NCBI RefSeq assembly: GCF_900104745.1 | Contig: NZ_LT629732.1 | Coordinates: forward strand, 5,877,981 to 5,941,980 | From: Actinopolymorpha singaporensis | GTDB lineage: Bacteria; Actinomycetota; Actinomycetes; Propionibacteriales; Actinopolymorphaceae | Direction of reading: 5' to 3' | DNA: 64,000 bases | Shown here: piece after piece, positions 53,171 through 61,251 of the stretch | Numbering within the stretch: the first letter of the stretch is position 1 | Layout of the letters: every line of letters begins with the position of its first letter | The notes under the pieces: generated by a model | Told to the model about the DNA's origin: nothing | Database searches by the model: none | The model's input: the letters and a program-made list of their open reading frames with translations, nothing else | Position numbers and translations under genes: made by a program

Positions 53171-54157
53171 TCACCCCCGCGGGTCCGCGCCGCGGAGCTC
53201 GGCGAGGAGGGCAGCCCAGGCGTCCCGCTCCCGCTCGGGTGACGCGAGGTCGGCCAGCCGCCCGCAGTGCCGTACGAGGTCGTCGTACAGGCCTGCACGG
53301 TTGCCTTCGACGCGGTACAGCAGCTCGGCAAGGGCTTCCGCGTCGCCGACCGGGAAGTAGCCGGGGTAGTCCGCGCCGAGGATCCCTTCCGTACCAGGGA
53401 TTCTCGAGGCCACGACCGGGACGCCGGCCGCCAGTGCCTCCGAGATCACGTTCGCCCCGCCCTCGTGCCGGGAGGGACAGACCAGCAGGCGGCTGCGGGC
53501 GAGCAACCGCTGGGCATCCGGCGGCGGGAGTTCACCCAGCCAGGTGTAGCGCGGATTCGTCCGCGACTCCTGCTGGGCCCGGGCACCGAGTTCGGGCTCG
53601 ATGACCGCACCGGCGTGCTGAACCTGGATCCGTGAGTCGACGGGGAGCAGGCGTACGGCCGCTGCAACCACGAACGGATCCTTCACCTGCCGTACGTGCG
53701 CGAGAACGGCGACGGCGAAGTGGCCCTCCCCCGGGCGGGAAGGCGCGGACGTAGCGTTGCAGGGCGGGGGTTCGGCAGACTGCTCGATGACCCGGGCACG
53801 TCCACGCAGGTGCTCGGGGATCTGCTCGACACCGAGCGGTTGGAGGACCACCAGCCGGTCCGCCGCCTCCAGGACTCCCGGATCGACGCCGGTGCTCTCA
53901 AGGCCGGGGTAGAGGTCGGTGCCGGTGAGGGCGAGCACGATCGGTGTGGCCGGTCGTTGCGCCCGGACCTGTCGTACGGCATCGGCACTCCTGCGTGCGT
54001 GCAGCGCGACCAGCAGGTCGATCGGGCCGCCGTCGTAGGTCTGGGTGACCTCGACGGAGTGGCCGAGCACGCGCAGGATGGCCGTCCAGCGCAGCGCTGT
54101 GACGCGGTTGCCGTGGTAGCTGTGCGGCGGAGCCGGGGTGACCAGGCAGATCCGCAT
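53171..54157 (-). CDS. senB: Selenosugar synthase SenB (GT4 glycosyltransferase)
   Basis: A 328-residue GT-B glycosyltransferase. Landmarks that I recall from the SenB family (formerly a putative glycosyltransferase family, TIGR04348) are the start MRICLVTPAPPHSYHGNRVTALRW, LLVALHARRSADAV, VLALTGTDLYPGL, VIEQSAEPPP, VAVLAHVRQVKDPF and SRLLVCPSRHEGGANVISEALAAGVPVVASRIPG. SenB transfers selenium from selenophosphate onto a UDP-sugar to give a selenosugar. senA is 60 bp upstream on the same strand; the spacer holds two copies of a 17-bp repeat (54171-54204). Confidence in the SenB call rests on the senA and selD neighbours. Confidence 0.88.
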   Translation of the reverse strand: MRICLVTPAPPHSYHGNRVTALRWTAILRVLGHSVEVTQTYDGGPIDLLVALHARRSADAVRQVRAQRPATPIVLALTGTDLYPGLESTGVDPGVLEAADRLVVLQPLGVEQIPEHLRGRARVIEQSAEPPPCNATSAPSRPGEGHFAVAVLAHVRQVKDPFVVAAAVRLLPVDSRIQVQHAGAVIEPELGARAQQESRTNPRYTWLGELPPPDAQRLLARSRLLVCPSRHEGGANVISEALAAGVPVVASRIPGTEGILGADYPGYFPVGDAEALAELLYRVEGNRAGLYDDLVRHCGRLADLASPERERDAWAALLAELRGADPRG

Positions 54158-54217
54158 CAGGCCCTCCAGTCCACTCAGGCGATCAGTCCACGCAGGCGAT
54201 CAGCCCACTCCGCCCGC

Positions 54218-55552
54218 TCAGTCCTCGGCGGCGGTCCGGAACCCGGCGAGTACGTCGCGCCGGTCGGGCGTGAAGTAGTTCCGCAGCGTCCCCCGGATGA
54301 ACCGCGACCGGGTGGCCCACGCCCCGCCGCGCAGCACCTTCCGGCTGCCGAACCACGGCCAGGAGTTGTCGCGGTAGGGATCCTGCTCGAAGTTCGGGTA
54401 CGGCTCGAACGTGCTGGCTGTCCACTCCCACACGTTGCCGACCATCTGCCGGCAGCCGAACGCGCTGTCGCCCGCGGGGTAGGTGCCGACGTCGGTGGTG
54501 CCGAGGTGGCGCCAGTCCAGGTTGGCGTGCTCGGCCTCCGGCGCGCCGTCTCCCCACGGAAGCCGCCGCTTGCGCGGGGACAGTCCGCCCGACCCGTCCG
54601 GTTGACCGATCGCGGCAGCCTCCCACTCCGCCTCGGTGGGCAGTCGCCGGCCGGCCCACCGGCAGTACGCCTGCGCCTCGTGCCAGCTGACGTGGCTCAC
54701 CGGTCGGTGCGGCTCCAGAGGGACCCAGCGGTCGAAGTCGCGGCGTTCCCACCCGTTCGCACCGCGCCGCCAGTAGACAGGGGCTTGCGCGTCGACGCCG
54801 CGACGCCACGTCCAGCCCTCGTCGCCCCACACCTCGCGCCGCCGGTAACCGCCGTCGTCGACGAAGGCGGCGTACTCGGCCTGGGTCACCGCTGCCCTGG
54901 CCAGCGCGAACGGCGCCAGGTCGACAGGGTGGACCCACTTCTCGTTGTCGTGGACGAACGCCTCGTCCCGGTCGGCGCCGAGAAGAAACCGGCCACCGGG
55001 GATCTGCGCGTCCCCGGCCAGTGGGCCGCCCTCACCCGGCGGGTCGGGCACCTCGCCCGGCACCGCCGCGCCGGGCAGCGTGGGGGCGGGATAGCCGAGC
55101 GTCTGCCGCGTGTACGTCAGCGCCTCGGTGTGCATGTCGTGGTGGTGTACGGCGTACCGGGTGATGTAGCGCAGCTGCGCGGTCGCATCCGTACGCCCGA
55201 GCCGCTCCGCCACCCGCTCGGCGACCTCGTCGACGTAGGCAAGCGTTTCCTTCCGCGACGGAAGCACCAGCGACCAGCGGGTGTCGTGCGGAATGGCGCC
55301 GGAATCCCAGACCGCGTCGCCCTGCTCGAAGATCGGCGGCTCCGCCAGCGCACGCCGCAGCACGAAAGTCTCCATGAACCACGTGATGTGCCCGATCTCC
55401 CAGATCAGCGGATTGATCGTCGGGATCTTCGGCCCGATCATCTGCTCGTCGGACAGGTCGGCGACCAGCTCGGCCAGCCGGCTGCTCGCGTCCCTGACCC
55501 AGCCGGCCAACTCGTCCGCCGTCAGCGACCGCACATCCGTCGTACTGCCCAC
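54218..55552 (-). CDS. senA: Selenoneine synthase SenA (EgtB-like, DinB plus FGE-sulfatase domains)
   Basis: A 444-residue non-haem iron enzyme homologous to EgtB. The DinB domain has the three iron-ligand histidines: His55 in WEIGHITWFMET and His137/His141 in the HHHDMHTEA motif. Residues about 205-444 are the FGE-sulfatase domain: LGADRDEAFVHDNEK, PVSHVSWHEAQAYCRW, RLPTEAEWEAAA, GNVWEWTAS, VLRGGAWATRSRFIRGTLRNYF. SenA joins hercynine to the SenB selenosugar. GTG 55552 follows GGAGGAG; upstream extension is not real. The EgtA/C/D enzymes are not in the window. SenA rather than EgtB is inferred from the senB and selD neighbours. Confidence 0.87.
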   Translation of the reverse strand: MGSTTDVRSLTADELAGWVRDASSRLAELVADLSDEQMIGPKIPTINPLIWEIGHITWFMETFVLRRALAEPPIFEQGDAVWDSGAIPHDTRWSLVLPSRKETLAYVDEVAERVAERLGRTDATAQLRYITRYAVHHHDMHTEALTYTRQTLGYPAPTLPGAAVPGEVPDPPGEGGPLAGDAQIPGGRFLLGADRDEAFVHDNEKWVHPVDLAPFALARAAVTQAEYAAFVDDGGYRRREVWGDEGWTWRRGVDAQAPVYWRRGANGWERRDFDRWVPLEPHRPVSHVSWHEAQAYCRWAGRRLPTEAEWEAAAIGQPDGSGGLSPRKRRLPWGDGAPEAEHANLDWRHLGTTDVGTYPAGDSAFGCRQMVGNVWEWTASTFEPYPNFEQDPYRDNSWPWFGSRKVLRGGAWATRSRFIRGTLRNYFTPDRRDVLAGFRTAAED

Positions 55553-55581
55553 GAGGTGCTCCTCCGGTCTCTCCGCTCGAC

Positions 55582-55656
55582 AACTCCGTCCGAACAACTC
55601 CGTCCGAACAACTCCGGCGGACACCTTCGTTCGGCAAACTCCGTTCGGCAACTCCG
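55582..55656. repeat. Phased AACTCCG repeats in the senA-selD divergent region
   Basis: AACTCCG occurs at 55582, 55596, 55610, 55637 and 55650: spacings 14, 14, 27 and 13, as if one unit of a 13-14 bp array were lost. The first three lie in near-exact copies of a 14-bp unit (ACAACTCCGTCCGA). The array covers 30-105 bp upstream of senA and 80-155 bp upstream of selD. Confidence 0.75.
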
Positions 55657-55737
55657 GCCGAGGAGGGACACGAGGTCTCGGCCGAACGGGTCCGTCGTGG
55701 TTAGGCTGCGGGAGCGAACCTACCGAAGGGGAGGGCG

Positions 55738-56775
55738 ATGAACCAGCAGCCGAGGCGGCTCACCAGCTACAGTCACCGTGCTGGTTGAGCCGGCAAACTC
55801 GCTCCTGGCGAGCTGGCGCAGGTCCTGCGCCACCTACACGCCGGTCACCCCGACCTGATCGTGGGGACCGAGACAGGCGACGACGCCGCGGTGTGGCGAC
55901 TCGACGACAGCCGCGCCCTCGTGTCGACCGCCGACTTCATCACGCCGATCGTCGACGACGCCCGGGTCTGGGGCCGGGTCGCCGCGGTCAACTCGGTGTC
56001 CGACGTGTACGCCATGGGCGGCCGCCCGCTTTTCGCGCTCAACCTGGTCTGCTGGAACTCGGCCGAGCTCTCCTCCGAGCTCCTCGACGAGGTGCTCGCC
56101 GGAGCGGCCGAGGTCGCCGACGAGTGCGGCTTCGTGATCGCCGGCGGTCACACGGTCGACGACCCCCAGCCGAAGTTCGGGCTGAGCGTGGTCGGTGAGG
56201 TGCATCCGGACCGCGTGCTGCGTAACTCCGGATTGCGCGCGAACGACGTACTCGTGCTCACCAAACCCATCGGCACCGGGGTCATCTCAACGGCGGCAAA
56301 GGCCGGCCGGGCATCTGAGGACGCGGTGGCCGCGATGGTCGCGTCGATGACCCGTACGAACTTCGACGCCTCGGCCGCGGCGCTCGATGCGGAAGCCGAC
56401 GGTTGCACGGACGTGACCGGTTTCGGCCTGCTCGGCCACCTCGGTCAGATGGCGCGGGCGTCCGAGGTCGACGTCGACCTCGACGTCGCCGCCGTTCCGG
56501 TGCTTCCCGGCGCACGCGACCTGGCGGCGGACGGATACCTGCCGGGAGGTTCGGAGCGGAACCTGGAGTGGGTACGCGACCGGCTGGATCCAGGAAGCAC
56601 CGACGAGCTGACCGTGAACCTGCTCGCCGACGCGCAGACCTCCGGCGGGCTGCTCTTCGGCGTGGCCCCCGAGGCCGTACGGGAGGTGCTCGACCGGCTC
56701 GAATCCACCGGCCACACCTGCGCCGCCGTGGGCCGCGCCACACCTGGAACGGGGCGGTTGCACCTACGGCAGTGA
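55738..56775 (+). CDS. selD: Selenide, water dikinase (SelD/SenC) with in-frame UGA selenocysteine at codon 17
   Basis: Makes selenophosphate from selenide and ATP. From ATG 55738 (after GGGGAGGG) the first 16 residues MNQQPRRLTSYSHRAG lead to TGA at 55786-55788, then AGKLAPGELAQVL. E. coli SelD reads RLTQYSHGAGC17GCK, so the TGA is exactly at the catalytic Cys17 and the following Lys20 is kept. The rest is a complete SelD: GDDAAVW, STADFITPIVDDA, NSVSDVYAMGG, IAGGHTVDDPQPKFGL, TDVTGFGLLGHL, DAQTSGGLL. Total 345 residues with Sec. An ordinary translation would start at GTG 55861 and lose the catalytic N-terminus. Divergent from senA; a permease follows 28 bp downstream. Confidence 0.93.
55786..55817 (+). 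promoter_or_regulatory. Sec UGA codon and candidate bacterial SECIS stem-loop
   Basis: Immediately after the TGA, GCCGG (55789-55793) pairs with CTGGC (55813-55817, one G-U), CAAA bulges on the 5' side, CTCGC (55798-55802) pairs with GCGAG (55808-55812), and the apical loop is TCCTG. The loop begins 14 nt after the UGA, in the range used by bacterial SelB-recognised SECIS elements. The hairpin also lies inside the coding sequence, as bacterial SECIS elements do. Confidence 0.72.
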
Positions 56776-56803
56776 GATTCGGGAGCACCAACGGAGGGGA
56801 CGC

Positions 56804-57958
56804 ATGAGCGAACACACCAGCGCCGCAGGAAGAGACGCTCGCCCCGCTACGACCTCATCGTCGGTGCCGCCATCCGAGACCGGGCGATCCGAGGCGTCCG
56901 CACCGCCGGGCCCCTCGGCGAAGGGGATGCTGGTCGGGCTGGCCGTCTTCGTGGTCGTCCTGGTGATCGCACTGACCTGGGCCAAGTGGTTGCCGTACGT
57001 CCACAAGACGGCCGGGGTGCTCCACACCGGCAAACTGGACGCCACCTCCTCCGTCACCGACGGCTCCGCCGCGCCACCGGCACCGTCGTGGCACGCGGCG
57101 TGGTCGTTCGGGCTGGCGTACTTCAAGTCGGTGTGGATGGCGCTGCTCGCCGCGCTCGTCATCGCCTCGGCGGTGGAGGCGTTTCTGCCGCGCCAGTGGC
57201 TGGTCCGGGTGCTCACCAGCGGGCCGCGACGCCTCGGCGGGTCGCTGGCCGGCGGACTGCTCTCGATGCCTTCGATGATGTGCACCTGCTGCACCGCTCC
57301 GGTCACCGCGTCGCTGCGCCGGCGTGGTGTGCCGACCAGTTCGGCGCTGGCGTACTGGATCGGCAACCCCACGCTCAACCCGGCGGTGCTCGTCTTCATG
57401 GCGGTCGTACTGCCCCTGCAGTGGGTGGGCGTACGGATCGTGGCAGGCGTTCTCCTCGTCTTCGTCGTCCCGCCGCTGGTGGCCCGGCTGAGCCCGCAGC
57501 CGTCCGCCGAATCGACCTGGACGGCGGACGAGGAGGCCGACACCAGCGTGGCCCCACGCGAGGCGCTGGGGCGGTTCGCCCGGACGTTCGGCAGGCTGTC
57601 GCTCACGCTCGTGCCGGAGTACCTCGTCATCGTTCTGGGACTCGGCGCCGTCCGCGCATGGATGTTCCCGATCAGCGGGCACCTGGCCGAATGGGGCGTC
57701 CTCGCGCTGGTCGTACTCGCTGTCGCCGGCGCGCTGTTCGTCATTCCCACCGCCGGTGAGATCCCGATCATCCAGGGACTTCTCCACGCCGGCATGGGCG
57801 CCGGTCCGGTGGGGGCGTTGCTCGTCACGCTTCCGGCGCTCAGTCTGCCGTCGCTCATCATGCTGCGGCGGTCGTTCCCGGCACGCGTCCTGCTCGCCTT
57901 GCTCGGCGCCGTCGTGGTCGTCGGCATCGGGACCGGTCTGGCCCTCTGGACCCTGTAG
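56804..57958 (+). CDS. Permease (ArsP/UPF0718-like) with CTCC motif, linked to selD
   Basis: A 384-residue protein with about eight membrane segments after a 40-residue Ser/Pro-rich N-terminus. The core motif PSMMCTCCTAPVTASLRRRG (Cys160, Cys162, Cys163) and the paired GNPTLNPAVLVFM and PTAGEIPIIQGLLHAGM segments mark the PF03773-type permease family that includes the organoarsenical exporter ArsP. ATG 56804 follows ACGGAGGGG, 28 bp after selD, so it is co-transcribed. Transport of a selenium compound through the Cys motif is an inference from the operon. The alternative is arsenic or another metalloid. Confidence 0.82.
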   Translation: MSEHTSAAGRDARPATTSSSVPPSETGRSEASAPPGPSAKGMLVGLAVFVVVLVIALTWAKWLPYVHKTAGVLHTGKLDATSSVTDGSAAPPAPSWHAAWSFGLAYFKSVWMALLAALVIASAVEAFLPRQWLVRVLTSGPRRLGGSLAGGLLSMPSMMCTCCTAPVTASLRRRGVPTSSALAYWIGNPTLNPAVLVFMAVVLPLQWVGVRIVAGVLLVFVVPPLVARLSPQPSAESTWTADEEADTSVAPREALGRFARTFGRLSLTLVPEYLVIVLGLGAVRAWMFPISGHLAEWGVLALVVLAVAGALFVIPTAGEIPIIQGLLHAGMGAGPVGALLVTLPALSLPSLIMLRRSFPARVLLALLGAVVVVGIGTGLALWTL

Positions 57959-58006
57959 CGCAGAGACGTCAAGGCCGGGTTGTCAGGGACCGGTGTCCGG
58001 ATCGGT

Positions 58007-58648
58007 CTACGACGGCTTGGAGCGCCGGCGGACCACCTCGCCTCCGAGGACGTGGGCGACGACAGCGTCGACCATGCCCTCCGGGATCGGCCGGTGAGCG
58101 ACGAACCGGCGATAGAAGAACGGGCTGGTGAGCAGGTCGGTCGCCAGCTCCACGTCGAGGTGGCCGGGCAGCTGGCCGCGCTCGCGGGCGCGGTCGAGCA
58201 CGACGAGGACCGGCTCGCGGCGGCGTTCGGTCAGGTCGGCGTGCAGGGTGGCCAGGGCGGGGTCGCGTTCGGCGGCGTCGACGAACGCGGCGAGCAGCCG
58301 CGGGAACGGCGTCTCCTCCAGCAGCCTGACGAACGCGGTGAGCAGCTGTGCGACGTCGGTCTCGACCCGGCCGGTGTCGGGCACCGGGAACGGCTGGAAC
58401 GTCGCGTCCATCGCGTCGACCAGCAGGGCCCCGGCGCTTTGCCAGTGGCGGTACAGCGTGGCCTTGCCGGCGTTCGCTCGCCGGGCCACCGCCTCCATGG
58501 TGAAGCCGGGCAGGCCGTGTTCGTCCAGCACCTCCAGGGCGGCGCGCAGCACCCGCTGACGGGCGCCGGCGCCCCGCGAGATCGGCTCCCTCTGCTCGCC
58601 CTGCTTCCGCTGCCTGGTCGAAGTCGAAGCAGGCTTGGCCGAAGACAT
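58007..58648 (-). CDS. TetR-family transcriptional regulator
   Basis: A 213-residue TetR protein: ARQRVLRAALEVLDEHGLPGFTMEAVARRANAGKATLYRHWQS is the N-terminal DNA-binding domain, and the C-terminus has a TetR_C-type helical core (TSPFFYRRFVAHRPIP). It is divergent from the DoxX-like gene. A dyad between the two genes is a likely operator, so it probably represses itself and that gene. The stop faces the permease gene across 48 bp. Confidence 0.92.
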   Translation of the reverse strand: MSSAKPASTSTRQRKQGEQREPISRGAGARQRVLRAALEVLDEHGLPGFTMEAVARRANAGKATLYRHWQSAGALLVDAMDATFQPFPVPDTGRVETDVAQLLTAFVRLLEETPFPRLLAAFVDAAERDPALATLHADLTERRREPVLVVLDRARERGQLPGHLDVELATDLLTSPFFYRRFVAHRPIPEGMVDAVVAHVLGGEVVRRRSKPS

Positions 58649-58672
58649 TGCCCCACCTCCATCGAGACGCTA

Positions 58673-58694
58673 CCGTTCCACGTTAAGAGAACGG
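58673..58694. promoter_or_regulatory. Candidate TetR operator
   Basis: CCGTTC-CACGTTAAGA-GAACGG, a perfect 6-bp dyad with a 10-bp spacer between the divergent tetR and DoxX-like genes, 25 bp from the tetR ATG and 46 bp from the DoxX-like ATG. Confidence 0.6.
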
Positions 58695-58739
58695 AACCGT
58701 ATCGATAGCGGGTATGCGGTCCCGACGGGAGGTTGCTCG

Positions 58740-59159
58740 ATGACCCGAACCATGACAGCGTTCCGGCCGGCGGACCAAACGTCTCGAACCCGAGCACGTT
58801 GGCGCCCCGGCGTCTACTGGACGGCTACCGCGCTCGTGGTCGGCGAATGTGCGATCGGCGGCGCGATGGACCTGCTGCGGATGCCGCCCTTCTATCCGGT
58901 GATGATCGAACTGGGCTATCCCAGCTACCTCGCCACGATCATGGGTACGGCGAAGATCGCCGCCGCCGTGGTGCTGTCGGCGCCCCACCTGCCCCGGCTG
59001 AAGGAGTGGGCGTACGCCGGCGTCATGATCAACCTGCTCGGCGCGATCGCATCGACCATCGCCGTGCACCAGCCGACAGGCAGCCTGATCGCTCCGTTCG
59101 CATTCGCCGGCCTGACCCTGTCGTCGTGGGCCCTGCGTCCGCCCAGCCGCCGCCTCTGA
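58740..59159 (+). CDS. DoxX-like integral membrane protein
   Basis: A 139-residue protein with four hydrophobic segments: VYWTATALVVGECAIGGAMDLL, ELGYPSYLATIMGTAKIAAAVVL, WAYAGVMINLLGAIASTIA and LIAPFAFAGLTLSSWAL. The LGYP...GTAKIA layout is typical for DoxX_2-type proteins, which have no defined activity. ATG 58740 follows GGGAGG. Divergent from the TetR gene and probably controlled by it. Confidence 0.83.
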   Translation: MTRTMTAFRPADQTSRTRARWRPGVYWTATALVVGECAIGGAMDLLRMPPFYPVMIELGYPSYLATIMGTAKIAAAVVLSAPHLPRLKEWAYAGVMINLLGAIASTIAVHQPTGSLIAPFAFAGLTLSSWALRPPSRRL

Positions 59160-59321
59160 CGAACGACGGCATACCGCCGAACGCCTGCGGACAAGCGCGT
59201 CGCCGTCGGCCTGGCAGGCGCTCCTGGCCGGGCCCCTGGTCATCCACGAGTAGACGACCGACCTGTAGAGCCGGGCAGGCGTTCGGCGAGACCGATCCCC
59301 ACTCGCGCACGTGGGGCCGAC

Positions 59322-59897
59322 TCAGTTGATCCGGGCGAGGAAGTCGAGAACCCGACGCGTGAGCAGTTCGGTGGCGGCCTGGTCGTACGACGGCAGCGAG
59401 GAGTCGGCGAACAGGTGCTCCTTGCCCGGATACAGGAACAGCTCGGCGTCCTCCACCGAGCCGACCAGCTCACGCGCGGCGTCGAGGTCTCCCTCGTCGG
59501 CGAAGAGCGGGTCACCCTCCATCCCGTGCACCTGGACGGGAACACCCGCCGGCCACACGCCGAACTCCTCCACCGGCAGGCACGAGTGGAAGAACAGCGC
59601 CCCCTTGGCCCCGTCGCGGTTCTGGGCCAGTTGCTGCGCCGGCATCACACCCAGCGAGAAGCCCGCGTAGACGAGGGCGTCACCGAGTTCCTCGGCTGCT
59701 GCGATTCCACGCGCACCGACGGTCCCGAACCCGGTCTGCCGCGCGTAGGCCAGACCGTCCTCGAGCGTCTCGAACGTGTGCCCCTCGTAGAGATCGGGGA
59801 CGTGGACCGTGTGACCGGCCCGGCGCAGCTCGGCGGCGAAGCCTTCCACCCCCTGGGTCAGTCCCTGCGCGTGGTGGAACAGCACGACCTCTGCCAT
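59322..59897 (-). CDS. Dienelactone hydrolase family protein
   Basis: A 191-residue alpha/beta hydrolase: AEVVLFHHAQGLTQGVEGFAAEL, the nucleophile elbow VYAGFSLGVMPAQ with Ser instead of the Cys of true dienelactone hydrolase, then VQVHGMEGDPLFADEGD (acid) and FLYPGKEHLFADSSLP (His). Likely a serine esterase of unknown substrate. ATG 59897 is chosen; the TTG at 59921 is possible. It is divergent from the ArsR-type gene at 59968. Confidence 0.87.
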   Translation of the reverse strand: MAEVVLFHHAQGLTQGVEGFAAELRRAGHTVHVPDLYEGHTFETLEDGLAYARQTGFGTVGARGIAAAEELGDALVYAGFSLGVMPAQQLAQNRDGAKGALFFHSCLPVEEFGVWPAGVPVQVHGMEGDPLFADEGDLDAARELVGSVEDAELFLYPGKEHLFADSSLPSYDQAATELLTRRVLDFLARIN

Positions 59898-59967
59898 GGC
59901 TCGCTCACTTTCAGGTGCCAATGATCCAAATATCTCGAACGATCGACGATGCTAGTCTGATCCAACC

Positions 59968-60564
59968 ATGTCGAGCAACACCCCTGCCCCGGACTACGAC
60001 CTCGACGACCGGCTCGAGCTCACCACGGCCGAGCAGGTGCGGGCGATCAGCGACCCGTTGCGTACGACGCTCCTCGGCCTGCTGCACGAGCGGGCAGCGA
60101 CCGTGACGGAGCTGGCGGCAGCGGTGAAACGGCCGAAGAGCACGGTGGCCCACCACGTCAACCTCCTCACCCGAGCCGGTCTGATGCGCGTCGTGCGCAC
60201 CCGGCGGGTCAGGGCGATCGAGGAGCGGTACTACGGCCGCACCGCGCGGATGTTCTACATCGGGCTCGGCCGGCACTCCCCCGACGGTGACAAGCTCCCG
60301 CACGACTTCAACGACTTCGACGTCGCGGCGAAGGAGTCGGCCGCGGCGTACGAGGACGGCCGGATGCGTGCCTTCCTCCGGCACGCGCGGATACCGGAGG
60401 AGCGTGCAGCGGAGTTCTGGCGCCGCGTCGACCAGGTGATTCACGAGTTCGACCAGCTGCCTCGCTCCGGGGACACGGTCTACGGCTTCGCGGTCGGGCT
60501 CTACCCGATGCCCGACTACCCGATCCTGCCGCCGGCGTCGGCGTCGGAGGACGACTCGGGCTGA
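59968..60564 (+). CDS. ArsR-type winged-helix regulator
   Basis: A 198-residue protein: VRAISDPLRTTLLGLLHERAATVTELAAAVKRPKSTVAHHVNLLTRAGLMRVVRTRRVRAIEERYYGRTA is the HTH domain. The C-terminal half includes an FWRRVDQVIHEFDQLP helix. No metal-binding Cys motif is visible, so it probably senses an organic ligand or acts as a one-component switch. TAGTCT (59953-59958) lies 9 nt before the ATG, and no Shine-Dalgarno is visible. Divergent from the dienelactone hydrolase gene, a possible target. Confidence 0.88.
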   Translation: MSSNTPAPDYDLDDRLELTTAEQVRAISDPLRTTLLGLLHERAATVTELAAAVKRPKSTVAHHVNLLTRAGLMRVVRTRRVRAIEERYYGRTARMFYIGLGRHSPDGDKLPHDFNDFDVAAKESAAAYEDGRMRAFLRHARIPEERAAEFWRRVDQVIHEFDQLPRSGDTVYGFAVGLYPMPDYPILPPASASEDDSG

Positions 60565-60571
60565 GGGACGT

Positions 60572-61105
60572 TCATGGAACGCCGCCGTCGCGAAGTCGTT
60601 TGCCGTACACGACCTGCGGGCCGTCCTTGTGCGGTTCCCCCGGGCCGAGCAGCGTCCAACCACAGCGTTCGTACAGCTTCCGCGCCCTGACGTTGGCGGC
60701 CTGCACGTGCAACTGCGCGCCCTGGTACCCGGCGGCCACCAGGGCACGCTCGGCGAAGGCCAGCACGGCCCGGCCGTACCCCAGACCCCAGTACGGCGGC
60801 GCCACAGCGACCAGGCTGAGGTGCGCCTCGACCTCGGACGGAACCCCGCGAACACCGTCAGCCGATCGCAGCGGGCTCCCGAAACAGCAGGCCACGGTCT
60901 CCGCGGCGCGTTCCCCGACGACCACCACGGTGCGCGGCGCGTCCAGGCGGGCGCGGACGACCTCCACCAGCCGCCGGTCGGCCACGACGGGCTCGGTGGC
61001 GCCGAGCCGACGTGCCGTCGCTCGCTCGTACAGAAGGGTCACAGCCGCCGCCACTCGACTGTCGGCCACCCGGAAGACGACGCCCCCGACGTCGTGCAAC
61101 GTCAT
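60572..61105 (-). CDS. GNAT N-acetyltransferase
   Basis: A 177-residue GNAT: HLSLVAVAPPYWGLGYGRAVLAFAERALVAAG contains motif A as GLGYGR, followed by LHVQAANVRARKLYERCGW and LLGPGEPHKDGPQVVYGKRL. ATG 61105 is chosen because TACGCT (-10-like) lies 7 nt upstream and the sequence fits the domain start. ATG 61171 would add 22 unsupported residues. Substrate unknown. Confidence 0.83.
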   Translation of the reverse strand: MTLHDVGGVVFRVADSRVAAAVTLLYERATARRLGATEPVVADRRLVEVVRARLDAPRTVVVVGERAAETVACCFGSPLRSADGVRGVPSEVEAHLSLVAVAPPYWGLGYGRAVLAFAERALVAAGYQGAQLHVQAANVRARKLYERCGWTLLGPGEPHKDGPQVVYGKRLRDGGVP

Positions 61106-61251
61106 GCGGGAGAGCGTAGGCCGGAATCCGGACAGCCGGGGTCCGTCCACGGCTCCGGGCTGATCGTTCATGTGGGCATGCCGGTCACCGTACGACGGCG
61201 CACCGACACCGAGCGACGGGCTTTCCCGGGTGACGCCTGCTAGAAAAGGTC

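Noticed and set aside
53171-55552. Plain ergothioneine genes (EgtB with an unrelated glycosyltransferase)
   Set aside because: No egtA, egtC, egtD or egtE is adjacent, while a SenB-type glycosyltransferase and SelD are, which fits the selenoneine set better.
55582-55656. Phased 14-bp repeats as CRISPR or minisatellite coding sequence
   Set aside because: Units are far too short, there are no spacers, and no protein frame fits them with family similarity.
55861-56775. SelD starting at GTG 55861 as the full gene
   Set aside because: This start removes the conserved N-terminal glycine-rich and catalytic region and has no ribosome site. The upstream ATG with UGA-Sec restores a standard-length SelD.
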